Source: Labilithrix sp.
Lineage (GTDB): Bacteria > Myxococcota_A > Polyangia > Polyangiales > Polyangiaceae
Length of the DNA stretch: 64,000 nt
Direction: 5' to 3'
NCBI GenBank assembly: GCA_019637155.1
Contig: JAHBWE010000027.1
Location: 49,324 to 113,323 of the forward strand
Positions 8,697 to 20,847 of this stretch are shown here, one piece after another; within the stretch, counting starts at the first letter, position 1; each line of letters opens with the position of its first letter. Made by a program: the position numbers and the translations under genes. A model generated the notes under the pieces. That model saw only the letters and a list, made by a program, of their open reading frames with translations. It was not told the DNA's origin and did not search any database.

Positions 8697-9962
8697 ATGA
8701 CACGCATTCTGGTGGTCGGCGGCGGATCGCGCGAGCACGCCCTCGGCGCCGCGCTCGCGGGCGCGGGCCGCACGCTCCTCTTCGCGCCCGGCAACGCGGG
8801 CACTGCCACGATCGGGATGAACCACGCCGTCGCGATCGGCGACGTCGACGCGCTCGTCGCGCTCGCGAAGGAGGAAGAGGTCGACCTCGTCGTCGTCGGA
8901 CCCGAGCTGCCGCTCACGCTCGGCCTCGTCGATCGGCTCGCCGCGCGAGGCATCCGCGCGTTCGGGCCCACCCAGGCCGCCGCGCGCCTCGAAGGATCGA
9001 AGGCCTTCATGAAGGACATATGCAAGCGCGCCGGTGTGCCGACCGCGGACTTCGCGGTGTTCACCGACGCGGAGGCGGCGAAGGCGCACGTCCGCGCGGC
9101 GGGGCGCCCGCTCGTCGTGAAGGCGGACGGCCTCTGCGCGGGGAAGGGCGTCGTCGTCGCGGCGAGCGTCGACGAAGCGTGCGCCGCGATCGATCGGATG
9201 ATCGTGGAGCGCGCGCTCGGGGACGCGGGCGCCACCGTCGTCCTCGAAGAGCTGCTCCCGGGCGAGGAGGCGAGCTTCCACGTCGTCTGCGACGGCGCGC
9301 GCGCGGTGCCGCTCGTCGCGGCGCAGGACCACAAGCGCGTCTTCGATCGCGACGAGGGCCCGAACACCGGCGGCATGGGGGCGTACGCGCCGGCGCCGGT
9401 CGTCACCCCCGCGATCGCGGACGAGGTGATGCGCGCGATCGTGACGCCCACGCTCCGCGCGATGGCCGACGCGGGCGCGCCGTTCCGCGGCGTCCTCTTC
9501 GTCGGCTTGATGATCGACGCGGGCAAGCCGCGCGTCCTCGAGTTCAACGTGCGCTTCGGCGATCCGGAGACGACCGTGCTCGTGCCGATGCTCGACGGCG
9601 ACTGGCTCGCGCTCCTCGATGGCGCGGCGCGCGGAGACCTCGCGCGCTTCGAGCCGCGCACGAAGCCAGGCGCCGCGCTCGCGGTCGTGATGGCGAGCGA
9701 GCGCTACCCGGCGACGCCGAAGACGGGCGACCGCATCGAAGGGCTCGACGACGCGCGCGCGGTGGCCGGCACCTATGTGTATCATGCAGGTACCAAGCGG
9801 GCGGACGACGCGGTCGTCACCGCCGGCGGCCGCGTCCTCACGGTCGGCGCCCACGCGACGACGCTCGCGGAGGCGCGCGCACGCGCGTACGACGCGGTCG
9901 CGAAGATCCGCTGGCGCGGCGAGCACCACCGCACCGACATCGGCCATCGCGCGCTGGGCTAG
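8697..9962 (+). CDS. purD: Phosphoribosylamine--glycine ligase (GAR synthetase)
   Basis: PurD joins glycine to 5-phosphoribosylamine using ATP, the second step of de novo purine synthesis. The 421-residue product has the full family pattern: VVGGGSREHAL (about 5-15), VVVGPELPL, the ATP-grasp segment PLVVKADGLCAGKGVVVA, DEGPNTGGMGAYAP, and the late metal-binding EFNVRFGDPET. The ATG at 8697 gives the standard N-terminus; an in-frame ATG at 8676 would add 7 residues. It stands alone among unrelated genes, and its last 4 bases overlap the convergent lipoprotein gene. Confidence 0.95.
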   Translation: MTRILVVGGGSREHALGAALAGAGRTLLFAPGNAGTATIGMNHAVAIGDVDALVALAKEEEVDLVVVGPELPLTLGLVDRLAARGIRAFGPTQAAARLEGSKAFMKDICKRAGVPTADFAVFTDAEAAKAHVRAAGRPLVVKADGLCAGKGVVVAASVDEACAAIDRMIVERALGDAGATVVLEELLPGEEASFHVVCDGARAVPLVAAQDHKRVFDRDEGPNTGGMGAYAPAPVVTPAIADEVMRAIVTPTLRAMADAGAPFRGVLFVGLMIDAGKPRVLEFNVRFGDPETTVLVPMLDGDWLALLDGAARGDLARFEPRTKPGAALAVVMASERYPATPKTGDRIEGLDDARAVAGTYVYHAGTKRADDAVVTAGGRVLTVGAHATTLAEARARAYDAVAKIRWRGEHHRTDIGHRALG

Positions 9963-11152
9963 CGCGGCGGGCGGCCGATGCCGCCGAGGGTGCCGCCGTC
10001 GACGTCTTCGCGGACGGGGACGGCGAGGAAGTGGAGGGCGCGGCGCGCGTCGAAGCCCTCGTTCGCGCCGCCGTCCTCGAGCGTCTTCTTGATCCGCGGG
10101 TCGCCGAGCAGGAGTAGCGCGAAATTCGATGGTGCCAGGAAATACGTGGTCGGGTTCGCGTCGGGGCGCGACATCGCCTGCACGGTCGCGAGCGTCTGAT
10201 CGAGCGAGAACGGCGGGGCGGCGTCGGCGAGACCGGCGTCGTCGGCGGGACCGGCGTCGTCGGGGCGGTACGCGACGCGGAAGCCGTGCGTGCCGTAGAC
10301 GGTCTCGTCCGTGAAGTCGAGGTCGAGGAGCGCGGACGCGCTCGCGTCGTAGAGCGGTGGCGACTCGGCGACCTTCTGCGTGAGCGGCGCGCCCGCGGCG
10401 GCGTCGAGGTCGCCGAACGTCACGTCGACGTGCTCGCCGAGCGGGACGTCGCCGGCGAGCGCCTCGGAGAGGTTCACGAGCTCGACCGGCAGCGTCGTCG
10501 CCGCCGTCTGCGTCGTCGCCGCGAGAGGGAACGTCAGCACCTTCAAGCTCCCGGCGTTGGCGTCGAAGCCCTCGCCGCACTCGGAGGGCTCGACGCCGGT
10601 CTCGGTGAGCCAACCCTGGCGGCCGCAGCCGCTGACGACGAGCGCCGTCGTCTCGTCCACGCCGATCGGCTCCGAGAGCGGACCGAGCACCTCGTAGTCC
10701 TTGCCCTCCTGGATGTCCGCCTTCGCGAGGACCTCACCGCAGTCGTCCTGCGTCGGATCGTCGGGCGTCGCCGCCACCCGCGTCTGGTTGATGACGTAGA
10801 CCTTCCCCGGCGCCCGCGTGATCGCGCCGATGCGGGTGACGCTCCCCATCTCGACGCCGACGACGTTCGATTGCGGGAGGACGCGCGAGTCGGGCTGCGG
10901 CGGCAGCTCTGGGTATTTCTCGAAGCAGAGACGGAACGCCGGGAAGGCCGCCGCGTGCACGATGACGACGCCGCTCGTCGGGCCGGTCGCGCCGCCGTCG
11001 CCGACGCCGATCGGTCCGCCGCTGTCGATGTCCCCCCCGTCTCCGCCGCCGGCGAAGGGCGAGCCGTCGTCGTCGCCGCCGCACGCGAGCGCGACGGCGC
11101 CGGCGGCGCCCGCGATGGAGGCGAAGAGGGCGATGCGGCGGACCTTCCTCAC
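9959..11152 (-). CDS. Putative lipoprotein, paralog of its upstream neighbour
   Basis: A 397-residue exported protein with a lipobox ending ALAC (Cys near 24) and a Gly/Asp-rich linker. The domain opens VVIVHAAAFPAFRLCFEKYP and holds recurring strands; it has some likeness to DUF4397 repeats but I cannot assign it firmly. The gene upstream (11149-12375) shares the motifs (A)FPxFRLCFE(K/N)YP, LPQPDS, NVVGVE, PTTYxxAxSNxALLxLGDP and RRALHxxAVPV, so the two arose by duplication. The ATG overlaps the neighbour's stop by 4 bases, giving translational coupling. It should sit on the inner or outer membrane surface; function unknown. Confidence 0.65.
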   Translation of the reverse strand: MRKVRRIALFASIAGAAGAVALACGGDDDGSPFAGGGDGGDIDSGGPIGVGDGGATGPTSGVVIVHAAAFPAFRLCFEKYPELPPQPDSRVLPQSNVVGVEMGSVTRIGAITRAPGKVYVINQTRVAATPDDPTQDDCGEVLAKADIQEGKDYEVLGPLSEPIGVDETTALVVSGCGRQGWLTETGVEPSECGEGFDANAGSLKVLTFPLAATTQTAATTLPVELVNLSEALAGDVPLGEHVDVTFGDLDAAAGAPLTQKVAESPPLYDASASALLDLDFTDETVYGTHGFRVAYRPDDAGPADDAGLADAAPPFSLDQTLATVQAMSRPDANPTTYFLAPSNFALLLLGDPRIKKTLEDGGANEGFDARRALHFLAVPVREDVDGGTLGGIGRPPR

Positions 11153-12375
11153 GGCGTCGTCGAGGCGTCCGCTTCGGCTTCGGCGCCGGCGTCGGCGAGG
11201 ATCGCGGGATCGAGGACCGGCACCGCGACGATGTGGAGCGCGCGCCGCGGGTTGAAGGCCGGGTTCGCGCCGCCGCCCGCGCGCTCCTCGGAGTGCGAGG
11301 GATCGCCGAGGACGAGGAGCGCGTAGTTGGAGGCCGCGCGGTAATACGTGGTCGGGATGTCACCGGGGGCGGAGAGCTGCTGCACGTCGGCGAGGGACTG
11401 GCGTCGCGTGACCTTCTGGGCGTCGATCGTCGAGATGACGTCGAACCCCAGGCGGCCGTACGACTCCTCCTTCGTTTGATCGACCGCGAGCCGCGCCTCG
11501 CCGCCGGTCTCGAACGCCGTCGCGTTGAGAGGGAGCGACACCTGCGCCTCGGCGCCGGCGTCGATCTCGGGTCCGAACTTCACCTCGACGGAGGCGCTGA
11601 CCGCTGCGGCCGCGGGCGAGAGGTTGAAGATCGCGACCGGGATCTCGGACTCGGTCGGTCCGTCGGGGGAGGCTGCGAGCGTGAGCGCCGTCGCCGCCAG
11701 GTTGCCTTCGACCGGCTTCCAGTCGCCTCCGCAGCTCGCGACCGCCGGCGTGCCCGCGGCGGGTGGGGCCGCCAGCTGATCGAGCCCTCGGATCGTGACG
11801 GCGTCCGCGCACCCCGTGATCGCGAGGACGTCGACGTTCCCGACCCCGAGCGGACGCTCGATCTTCGTCGCGAAGTAGTAGTCGCGGTACGCGATGAGGG
11901 GGTTGGAGAGCGCGTCGCCGCCGATCTCTGAGATGAGCTGTCCGCACGTCCGCGCGTCCTCGGCGCCGGACTCGACGCGGATCCGCGCCTCGTCGATCAC
12001 GTAGACCATGCCCGCCGCCTCCGGGAGCGCGTCGATGCGCACCGCCCCGCCGACCTCGACGCCGACGACGTTCGCGCCCGGCATCACCTTCGAGTCGGGC
12101 TGCGGGAGCTTGTCGGGGTAGTTCTCGAAGCAGAGACGGAAGGAGGGGAACGTCGCCGAGTGCGCGACCACCACGCCCGTCGCGGCGGGGCTGCCGAACT
12201 CCGGCGCGGCCCCGCCGCCGCTGCTGCTGCTGCCGGCGCCGTTGGGGTCGCCCGAGTCATTGTCGCCGCGGCCGGACTTCCGGCTGTCGAGGGACATGCT
12301 GTCGTTCATGTCGGCGCACGCGATGCCCACGGTCGTGAAGAGCGCCACCGCAACCAAGGCCTTCGCATGTCTCAT
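11149..12375 (-). CDS. Putative lipoprotein, first of a tandem paralog pair
   Basis: This is 408 residues when started at the ATG of 12375 (MRHAKALVAVALF), which gives a clean lipoprotein signal with Cys after VGIA. The frame remains open upstream to 12630 but that would cover the divergent promoter. A Ser/Gly linker is followed by VVVAHSATFPSFRLCFENYP and the motifs shared with the gene at 9959-11152. Cys residues recur (RTCGQ, GCADAV, ASCGG), suggesting an oxidised extracytoplasmic fold. It diverges from the kinase at 12470 with about 95 bases between them, so a common control region is likely. Function unknown. Confidence 0.65.
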   Translation of the reverse strand: MRHAKALVAVALFTTVGIACADMNDSMSLDSRKSGRGDNDSGDPNGAGSSSSGGGAAPEFGSPAATGVVVAHSATFPSFRLCFENYPDKLPQPDSKVMPGANVVGVEVGGAVRIDALPEAAGMVYVIDEARIRVESGAEDARTCGQLISEIGGDALSNPLIAYRDYYFATKIERPLGVGNVDVLAITGCADAVTIRGLDQLAAPPAAGTPAVASCGGDWKPVEGNLAATALTLAASPDGPTESEIPVAIFNLSPAAAAVSASVEVKFGPEIDAGAEAQVSLPLNATAFETGGEARLAVDQTKEESYGRLGFDVISTIDAQKVTRRQSLADVQQLSAPGDIPTTYYRAASNYALLVLGDPSHSEERAGGGANPAFNPRRALHIVAVPVLDPAILADAGAEAEADASTTP

Positions 12376-12469
12376 GCAGAGCCAAGATAGCAGAGCGCGG
12401 GCCAAGCCCAGCGACCCCGGAAAACGCGTGAAAAACACCGCCGAACCCGCTGCCAACCGTGCCAAACCC

Positions 12470-13916
<1,447 letters not shown>

Positions 13917-13930
<14 letters not shown>

Positions 13931-14909
13931 CCGCTCCAAGCGTGCCTTCTGGTTGCTGCCGTTCGTGGTGACGCTCCTCGCGTCCGCGCCGGCGAGCGCG
14001 CAGCGCACCGCGCAGGACATCACGTCGGCGCGCCAGCTCTACAACGAAGGCCTCGCGCTCCGCGAGAAGGGCGACCAGAAGGGCGCGCTCGAGAAGTTCA
14101 AGGGGGCGCACACGCTCGGCAACACGCCGCTCACCGGCATCGAGCTGTGCAAGATGCACCAAACCTTGAAGCAGCCGGTCGAGGCGAGCGAGGCGTGCCT
14201 CTCGGTCGGCCGCATCGGACCGATCCCGGAGGAGAGCCAGCGCTCGAAGGACGCGCGCGTCGAGGCGGCGAAGATCGCGGAGACGGAGCAGGCGAAGATC
14301 AGCAACATCAAGGTGAAGGTCTCCGGCGTGCCTTCCGGCTTCGATCCCACCGTCGCGATCGACGGCGTCGCGATCCCGCCCGTCGCGCTGAGCGCGCCGC
14401 GCCCGGTCAACCCGGGGCCGCACGTGATCACGGCGAAGGTGGGGAGCGGACCGGAGACGAAGACGTCACTCGAGACGAAGGAGGGGGAGACGAAGGAGAT
14501 CGAGGTGACGGTGCAGCCGCCGCCTCCCGACGAGAAGCCGCCGCCGCGCGTCGCCGGCGACGGCGCGGGCCCGCAGCCGAAGCCGAAGGAAGGGGGAAGC
14601 CAGTCCGCGAAGATCGCGCTCGGCTTCGCCGGCGTCGCCGCCACGATCGGCACGGTGGCGGGGATCGTCGCGTTCACCAAGACGGACGACCTCGAGCGGG
14701 AGTGCTCGAACAAGAAATGCGGGCCCGAAACGCACAAGACGCTCGACACGGCGAGCACGTGGGGCACGGTGAGCACCATCGCGTTCATCGGCGCGGGCGT
14801 CGCGCTCGGCGCGGGGCTCGTGCTCTACCTCACGTCGCCGAAGTCGTCGGGCTCGACGTCGCGTCCCACGATCGGCTTCACCGCGCGAGGCATCGGTGGC
14901 ACGTTCTAG
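13917..14909 (+). CDS. TPR/PEGA-like envelope protein with two C-terminal membrane segments
   Basis: A 330-residue paralog of 4647-5654. It has a signal peptide (cleaved near ASAQR), a TPR-like stretch (ARQLYNEGLALREKGDQKGA), a PEGA-like domain (VAIDGVAIPPVAL...NPGPHVITA), a Pro/Lys-rich linker and two hydrophobic segments around a two-Cys loop (ERECSNKKC). The motif WGTVSTIAFI matches LGNISTVAFI of the paralog. The ATG at 13917 is preferred because upstream frame sequence is Arg-rich shadow. It overlaps the kinase by 14 bases and the next gene by 14 bases, so it sits inside a translationally coupled chain. Confidence 0.7.
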
Positions 14910-15597
14910 GCTCCGCCGCGCGCTCTTCGCGTTCGCGTGCGTCACGCCGCTCCTCGCCGCGTGCAACGCGATCCTCGGCATCTCCGACTACGACAAGGCC
15001 CCCTGCAACGGCGGCGAGCCATGCACGAGGGCCGACGGTGGCCCCGACGTCGGCCCGGACGCCCCCGACGCGGGCCCCGACGTCGTCACCGTCGACGCGA
15101 CCGGCACCGCCCCGGTGAGCTGGATCCAGTTCAAGATGCCGAACTACCCGCAGGTCGACGGCCCCAACGTGAACGTCGCGTCGTATTCGGACCAAGCGGG
15201 CGACGCCGGCGGCATCGTCGACGACGTCTCGGGGCTGATCTGGCGGGCCGTCGACACCGCCGAGAAGAAGCCATTCTCCTACGCGGATGCGGAGAAGCAT
15301 TGCGAGGCGCTCACGACCGCGAAGTGGCGCCTCCCAACGCGCATCGAGCTGATCACGCTCCTCGACTTTTCCGGGACGAACGCCGCAGCCACCTCTGCCG
15401 CGCGCTTCAGCATGGAACCCGAGACGTACTGGACGAGCTCCGCGGTGCGCGACCTGCGGCTCACACCGCCGCCGCCGGCGCCCGTCGTGACGACGAAGAA
15501 CTGGGGGGTCCGCTTCGAGCCCAACATCACGGACGTGCTGGTCCAGCCCGATACGAAGTCAGCTACCGCGAGGGTGATATGCATTCAGGATCGCTGA
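14896..15597 (+). CDS. DUF1566 (Lcl C-terminal domain) lipoprotein
   Basis: The 233-residue product starts with GTG inside the end of the previous gene. It has a lipoprotein signal (LLAACNAILGISDY, Cys about 23), a Cys-containing Asp/Gly/Pro linker, and a DUF1566-type domain: DDVSGLIWRAV, FSYADAEKHCEAL, WRLPTRIELITLLD, TYWTSSAV and a closing VICIQDR. This fold is related to formylglycine-generating-enzyme and C-type-lectin-like surface domains; it usually binds rather than catalyses. It is followed by a second DUF1566 gene overlapping by 19 bases. Its ligand is unknown. Confidence 0.75.
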   Translation: MARSRLRRALFAFACVTPLLAACNAILGISDYDKAPCNGGEPCTRADGGPDVGPDAPDAGPDVVTVDATGTAPVSWIQFKMPNYPQVDGPNVNVASYSDQAGDAGGIVDDVSGLIWRAVDTAEKKPFSYADAEKHCEALTTAKWRLPTRIELITLLDFSGTNAAATSAARFSMEPETYWTSSAVRDLRLTPPPPAPVVTTKNWGVRFEPNITDVLVQPDTKSATARVICIQDR

Positions 15598-16088
15598 AGC
15601 GTACGTCGCTCGCGGCGGCGGCGTTGGGGGCTACCGTCGCGTTCGTCCTTCCCGTCTCGGCCGATGCACCGATCTCGGGGCCGGCGCAGCAGTACGACAA
15701 CTTCGGGCCCAACGAGGTCACGATCCGCGACCGCAAGTCGGGGCTGCGCTGGACGCGCCCGCGGTCCAACGAGCCCTATCCGGTCCGCAAGCTCGCGGAC
15801 GCGAAGACGTACTGCGCCGGACTGCAGCCCGTCGGCGAGAATCGCTTGCCGTCGCTGAAGGAGCTCTTGTCACTCGTCGACGAGGAGCCGCACGCCGAGT
15901 ACGTCGATACGCGCAACCAGCCGCGCTACATCGACAGGAACGCGTTTCTCCGCACTCCAGACAAGGCGTTTTGGACCTCGTCCGAGTTCCCGGACGGCTC
16001 GGCCACGTACACCGTCGATTTCCGAACCGGTCGGGTCGACAAGACGTCGAGCATCAGCGAGGAGCTCGGCGTCTTCTGCGTCCGGTAG
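15579..16088 (+). CDS. Secreted DUF1566 (Lcl domain) protein
   Basis: The product is 169 residues with a Sec signal peptide (about 1-29, ending PVSADA) and no lipobox. The remainder is one DUF1566 domain: VTIRDRKSGLRWTRP, LADAKTYCAGL, NRLPSLKELLSLVDE, FWTSSEFPDGSATYTVDF and a final LGVFCVR. The ATG lies within the last 19 bases of the preceding DUF1566 gene, so translation is likely coupled. The pair look like partners that bind each other or a shared surface ligand downstream of the kinase and PEGA protein; this is inferred from gene order. Confidence 0.7.
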   Translation: MHSGSLKRTSLAAAALGATVAFVLPVSADAPISGPAQQYDNFGPNEVTIRDRKSGLRWTRPRSNEPYPVRKLADAKTYCAGLQPVGENRLPSLKELLSLVDEEPHAEYVDTRNQPRYIDRNAFLRTPDKAFWTSSEFPDGSATYTVDFRTGRVDKTSSISEELGVFCVR

Positions 16089-16123
16089 CGACCGGGCGGC
16101 GAACCGTGATGTGATGCTCGGCC

Positions 16124-17443
16124 ATGGCCGAGATCGCTCCCTTCACGCCGCTTCGTTACGACCTCGAAAAGCTCGCCAAGGAGGGCGGCCTCGCGAAGGT
16201 CGTCGCGCCGCCGTACGACGTCATCGACGCGCAGCAGCGCGCCGAGCTCGCCGCGCGGCACCAGCACAACGTCGTGAAGCTGATCCTCCCCGAGGGGGAG
16301 GGCGATCGGAAGTACGCGAACGCCGCCGAGCTCTATGCGGCGTGGCGGAAGGAAGGCGTGCTCGTCCGCGACGAGGAGCCCGCGTTCTACCGCTACGACC
16401 AGACCTTCACCCCGCCCGGCGGCGGCAAGCCACGCACGCGCACCGGCTTCCTCGGCGTCGTCCGCCTCGTGCCGCTCGACAAGGGCGTCGTGCTCCCGCA
16501 CGAGCGCACGCTCTCGGGGCCGAAGGAGGACCGCCTCAAGCTGTTCCGCGCGACGAAGACGAACTTCTCGCCCGGCTTCCTCCTCTATCGCGACCCCGAG
16601 AAGAAGCTCGACGCCGCGCTCGCGACCGCGAAGGAGCTCGCGACGTTCGAGACCGAGGACGGCGTGAAGCATCGCTTCTCGAAGATCGCCGACAAGGACG
16701 CGATCCGCGCCATCGTGGAGGGCGTCGCGACGTCGTCGCTCCTCATCGCCGACGGTCACCACCGCTACGAGACCGCGCTCCGCTACTCGCAGGAGAACGC
16801 CGGCAAGGGCGACCGCCCCGAGAGCGCGTACTTCATGGAGTTCTTCTGCAACGGCGACGATCCCGATCTCGTCGTGTTCCCCACCCACCGGCACGTCCAC
16901 TCGCTGCCGTCGTTCGACTACGCCGCGACGCTCGAGAAGGTGAAGGCGCTCTTCGACGTCACCGAGCTCCCGCCCGGCGCGAGCGCCGACGTCCTCACCG
17001 ACGCGCTCGCGAAGTCCGGCGCCGAGCGGCCCTCGCTCGTGATCGCCGCGGGCGACTCGCGCGCCGCGCTCCTCGCGCTCAAGAAGGACGCCGACCTCGC
17101 GGGGCATCCGGTGCTCGGCCCGCGCGTCGCGCCGCTCCGGAAGACGGACGTCGCGCTCTTGCACATGGGCATCCTCGAGCCCGTCCTCGGCGTCACGCCC
17201 GAGATGCAGGCGGCGAAGAGCAACATCTGGTACCCGCAAGACGCCGCCGCCGCGCTGAAGTCGCTCCGCGACGGCAAGGGCCAGACCCTCTTCCTCATGA
17301 ACGGCACCCCCGTCGCGCAGGTCCGCGAGGTCGCCGAGGCCGGCGAGGTCATGCCGCAGAAGAGCACCTTCTTCTACCCGAAGGTCCTCACCGGCCTCGC
17401 GATCAACACGCTCGAGGAAGACCGAAGCGTCCCGACAGCCTGA
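16124..17443 (+). CDS. DUF1015 family protein
   Basis: This 439-residue soluble protein begins FTPLRYD and VVAPPYDVI, the opening of the DUF1015 family, and carries LLIADGHHRYETALRY, HRHVHSLPSFDY and a C-terminal FLMNGTPVAQVREVAEAGEVMPQKSTFFYPK region. DUF1015 proteins are widespread in bacteria and archaea, and often lie near serine or amino-acid metabolism genes, but their reaction is not settled. The ADGHHRYE motif looks like an active site. It begins 35 bases after the DUF1566 pair and is followed by a small gene with its own possible start. Confidence 0.8.
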   Translation: MAEIAPFTPLRYDLEKLAKEGGLAKVVAPPYDVIDAQQRAELAARHQHNVVKLILPEGEGDRKYANAAELYAAWRKEGVLVRDEEPAFYRYDQTFTPPGGGKPRTRTGFLGVVRLVPLDKGVVLPHERTLSGPKEDRLKLFRATKTNFSPGFLLYRDPEKKLDAALATAKELATFETEDGVKHRFSKIADKDAIRAIVEGVATSSLLIADGHHRYETALRYSQENAGKGDRPESAYFMEFFCNGDDPDLVVFPTHRHVHSLPSFDYAATLEKVKALFDVTELPPGASADVLTDALAKSGAERPSLVIAAGDSRAALLALKKDADLAGHPVLGPRVAPLRKTDVALLHMGILEPVLGVTPEMQAAKSNIWYPQDAAAALKSLRDGKGQTLFLMNGTPVAQVREVAEAGEVMPQKSTFFYPKVLTGLAINTLEEDRSVPTA

Positions 17444-17460
17444 GCGCTATGATCTCGGCC

Positions 17461-17724
17461 ATGGGCCGTCCGAAGATCGACAAGAAGGCCGCACGCGCCT
17501 TCCTCGATTTGCCATGGCATCTGTTCGACGAGTGGCACGCCGCTTTCGCCCGCGAGCGCTACGAGAGCGATCCCGGCGCGGCGTTCCGCGTCTCCGAGGG
17601 GCTTCGGGAGCACTTCCACTCGCTCGGCCATCCCCCCAACGAGGAGAGACTCCGCGACGATCTCGAGACGCACCGTCGCGTCCGCCACCTGCTCGACCGT
17701 CTTGGCGATCACACCTCTCGGTAG
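17461..17724 (+). CDS. Small protein upstream of a nucleotidyltransferase (possible antitoxin partner)
   Basis: An 87-residue acidic/basic helical protein starting MGRPKIDKKAARAFLDLPWH; the ATG at 17449 would add 4 residues. It contains two Trp and a His/Arg/Glu-rich second half and shows no motif I recognise. Its composition (Phe, Trp, His and Lys spread evenly) is that of a real protein rather than a shadow frame. The 3' end overlaps the nucleotidyltransferase start by 23 bases if that gene uses TTG 17702. Small partner genes coupled to nucleotidyltransferases are typical of AbiE-like and MNT/HEPN-type toxin-antitoxin pairs; that role is a guess. Confidence 0.5.
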   Translation: MGRPKIDKKAARAFLDLPWHLFDEWHAAFARERYESDPGAAFRVSEGLREHFHSLGHPPNEERLRDDLETHRRVRHLLDRLGDHTSR

Positions 17725-18253
17725 GGTGCTTCGCGACCTGCGGAGCGCGTTCGAATCCGCGGGTGTCCGTTGGTACCTGTTCGGTGCTCAGGCTGCGATC
17801 GCTTACGGCGTGGCGCGCTTCAAGGACGACATCGACGTCATGGTCGATCCCGGCTCGCTTCCCCTCTCGCGTATACGGGCCGCGCTCGAAGCGCGGGGGT
17901 TCGTCGTCATGAACGCGGCCGCCAACATCTTTCGAGTGAAGCACGCGAGGCGAGGTGTGCTCGTCGACGTCGTCGTTTCGCGTCCCAGCGTCGACGAGGT
18001 CTTCTACGCGCGCCTCGTGCGGCGCAAGCTCGGTGGTGTGTTCGTTCCGGTCGCTGCTCCGGAAGACATCATCGCCCTGAAGCTCCTGGCTGCCCGTGAC
18101 AAAGACACGGACGACGTGAAGGTCATGCTCCAGGTGAACCGCTCGATCCGGCTGAGCCGAACGCGCGAAGTGCTCGGGCTACTGGAGGAGTCCCTCGCGA
18201 TAAGCGATCTGTCGTCGGCGTTCGAGCGGATCTTGAAGGCCGCTCGTCGCTGA
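17702..18253 (+). CDS. Nucleotidyltransferase-fold protein (AbiEii/DUF-type)
   Basis: The 183-residue product carries the polymerase-beta-like pattern LFGAQAAIAYGVARFKDDIDVMV: a GxxA...YG helix and catalytic Asp43 and Asp45. Later segments (VLVDVVV, APEDIIALKLLAARDKDTDDV) match the third acidic strand and the helical close of AbiEii/NTP_transf-like proteins. Such proteins may modify tRNA or proteins as toxins, or be housekeeping transferases. The start is uncertain: TTG at 17702 overlaps the upstream small gene, while GTG at 17726 would avoid the overlap and lose 8 residues. A distant relative lies at 51541-52158. Confidence 0.7.
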   Translation: MAITPLGRVLRDLRSAFESAGVRWYLFGAQAAIAYGVARFKDDIDVMVDPGSLPLSRIRAALEARGFVVMNAAANIFRVKHARRGVLVDVVVSRPSVDEVFYARLVRRKLGGVFVPVAAPEDIIALKLLAARDKDTDDVKVMLQVNRSIRLSRTREVLGLLEESLAISDLSSAFERILKAARR

Positions 18254-18395
18254 CGCTTCCGGTCGCGCTTGGTGGGGTTGCGCGGGGAACGGGTGTCGGA
18301 AGGCCGGCACTTCCGGTGCATGTCCCTGCTGGCTACGCTTCCGTAAGCGCGCGATTTTCCGCCCGCGCTCGCGGGCGATCCCGGATAATCGCACG

Positions 18396-18412
18396 GTGGT
18401 GAGCCTCACCAC
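18396..18412. promoter_or_regulatory. 17-bp palindrome before lon (candidate operator)
   Basis: GTGGTGAG and CTCACCAC form a perfect inverted repeat around a single C, ending 24 bases before the lon ATG and just upstream of its AGGAG ribosome-binding sequence. An operator or a transcript hairpin would both fit; no clear promoter elements could be matched nearby. Confidence 0.4.
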
Positions 18413-18436
18413 GCGTCTTAGGAGAGGTAGAAGAGA

Positions 18437-20845
<2,409 letters not shown>

Positions 20846-20847
20846 GC

